NCBI RefSeq assembly: GCF_900105725.1
Contig: NZ_FNLM01000034.1
Span: 1,364,001-1,428,000 of the forward strand
DNA: 64,000 nucleotides
Direction of reading: 5' to 3'
Source: Gordonia westfalica
GTDB taxonomy: Bacteria; Actinomycetota; Actinomycetes; Mycobacteriales; Mycobacteriaceae
How positions within the stretch are numbered: the stretch's first letter is position 1; each line of letters starts with the position of its first letter. The notes beneath the pieces are model-generated. The model was not told where the DNA came from and did no database searches. It saw nothing but the letters and a program-made list of their open reading frames with translations. This document shows, one piece after another, positions 63,599-64,000 of this stretch. The translations under genes and the position numbers were made by a program.

Positions 63599-64000
63599 AT
63601 GATGGGTCGCCGCCTCTCGAATCGACAGTTGTTCGATCTCGCCTTCGTGGCGACCACGGCGGCGGCGACCGTCACCGGTGCGCTGGGGCATCGGCGGGCG
63701 GCGGGCCTGACCAAGCCGCTGCCGATGCTGCTGCTGGCGGCCCGGACGGCGGCCGGGGCGCGTGAACGCGATGCCCTCGACAACGCCGGATTGGCCGGAG
63801 CCCTGGCGTTCTCGATGGCGGGCGACCGGCTGATGTTGCTCGAGGAGTTCGAGACCGAGCCGGTCGCCAAGGACCGTTACCTACGGCTCGGTGCGACGCT
63901 GTTCACGGGCGCGCAGCTGAGTTACATCGCGACGATGTGGCGAGCCGGAGCCCGGCCGTCGGCGAAGCAACTGCTCCCCCGCGTCGGGCTGCTCGCCGAA
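63599..64000 (+). CDS. YhhN/lysoplasmalogenase-like membrane protein, 5' part
   Basis: 134 codons are visible before the window ends. The protein is hydrophobic with at least four helices and the family-like segments LTKPLPMLLLAARTAAGA and ALAFSMAGDRLMLLEEFE, then FTGAQLSYIATMW. YhhN/TMEM86 enzymes cleave the vinyl-ether bond of lysoplasmalogens; whether this member does is unknown. It begins 5 bp after the lipase-fold gene. Confidence 0.75.
   Translation, partial: MMGRRLSNRQLFDLAFVATTAAATVTGALGHRRAAGLTKPLPMLLLAARTAAGARERDALDNAGLAGALAFSMAGDRLMLLEEFETEPVAKDRYLRLGATLFTGAQLSYIATMWRAGARPSAKQLLPRVGLLAE

Overview
The window is about 68 % GC actinobacterial chromosome. Gene content and order point to the Mycobacteriales, most likely Gordonia or a close relative. 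Evidence for this is a class Ib ribonucleotide reductase operon, ESX/type VII parts (EccB, EccE), WhiB2, mycothiol (mshB) and F420 (fbiA, fbiB, cofG) genes, lpqW next to typA, and blocks that follow the Mycobacterium tuberculosis order (manA to fbiB; glgC to dapD; fdxA/dapC; fbiC locus to typA). I saw no tRNA, rRNA, CRISPR array or insertion sequence.

Layout. 0-5.4 kb: the end of a SWIM zinc-finger gene, then nrdHIEF read leftward with a promoter region carrying two NrdR boxes and an 11-bp-phased array of DnaA-box-like repeats. 5.4-9.1 kb: an FMN reductase (frameshifted), a TetR regulator, an HpxO-type urate hydroxylase, and a MerR regulator fused to a DNA sliding-clamp (DnaN-like) module. 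9.2-12.6 kb: divergent eccB and eccE. 12.6-20.4 kb: manA, a SIS-like protein, DUF3499, a metallopeptidase-like protein, whiB2, and the coupled fbiA-fbiB-NUDIX operon. 20.5-34.4 kb: glgC/glgA, rlmA-like, DUF3117, DivIVA-like, the overlapping fadD6-folP2-gpgS operon, two LOG proteins, dapE, a DM13 protein, dapD, dapC and fdxA.

34.6-45.4 kb is an accessory region. Its first part looks like an organosulfur (or related heteroatom compound) use module. It holds a RibB-like pseudoenzyme coupled to a LysR regulator, a sodium/solute symporter with a small membrane partner, a DszA/NtaA-type FMNH2 monooxygenase overlapping a YeiH-type sulfite/sulfate exporter, a flavin reductase and a tautomerase. Its second part is thiol and metal related: a Cys-rich leader peptide, cysteine dioxygenase (frameshifted), rhodanese, a CmtR-type metal sensor with a clear dyad operator, a cation exporter, DUF3703 and a DsbA-like protein.

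45.4-54.7 kb reads leftward as lpqW-mshB-Rv1171-like-[CofH-like]-[Baeyer-Villiger-type monooxygenase]-cofG, with typA upstream. In M. tuberculosis this position holds the single fused fbiC. Here the CofG half stands alone and the CofH-like protein has lost the radical-SAM cysteines. 54.9-64 kb: a tiny Lys/Cys-rich protein, an EamA exporter, a ThiBPQ-like ABC importer, two related secreted proteins (the second frameshifted), a secreted lipase-fold protein lacking its catalytic Ser and His, and the start of a YhhN/lysoplasmalogenase-like gene.

Four genes carry single-base deletions, each at or next to a run of four C (on the coding strand). This looks more like homopolymer sequencing error than decay, but only reads can tell.
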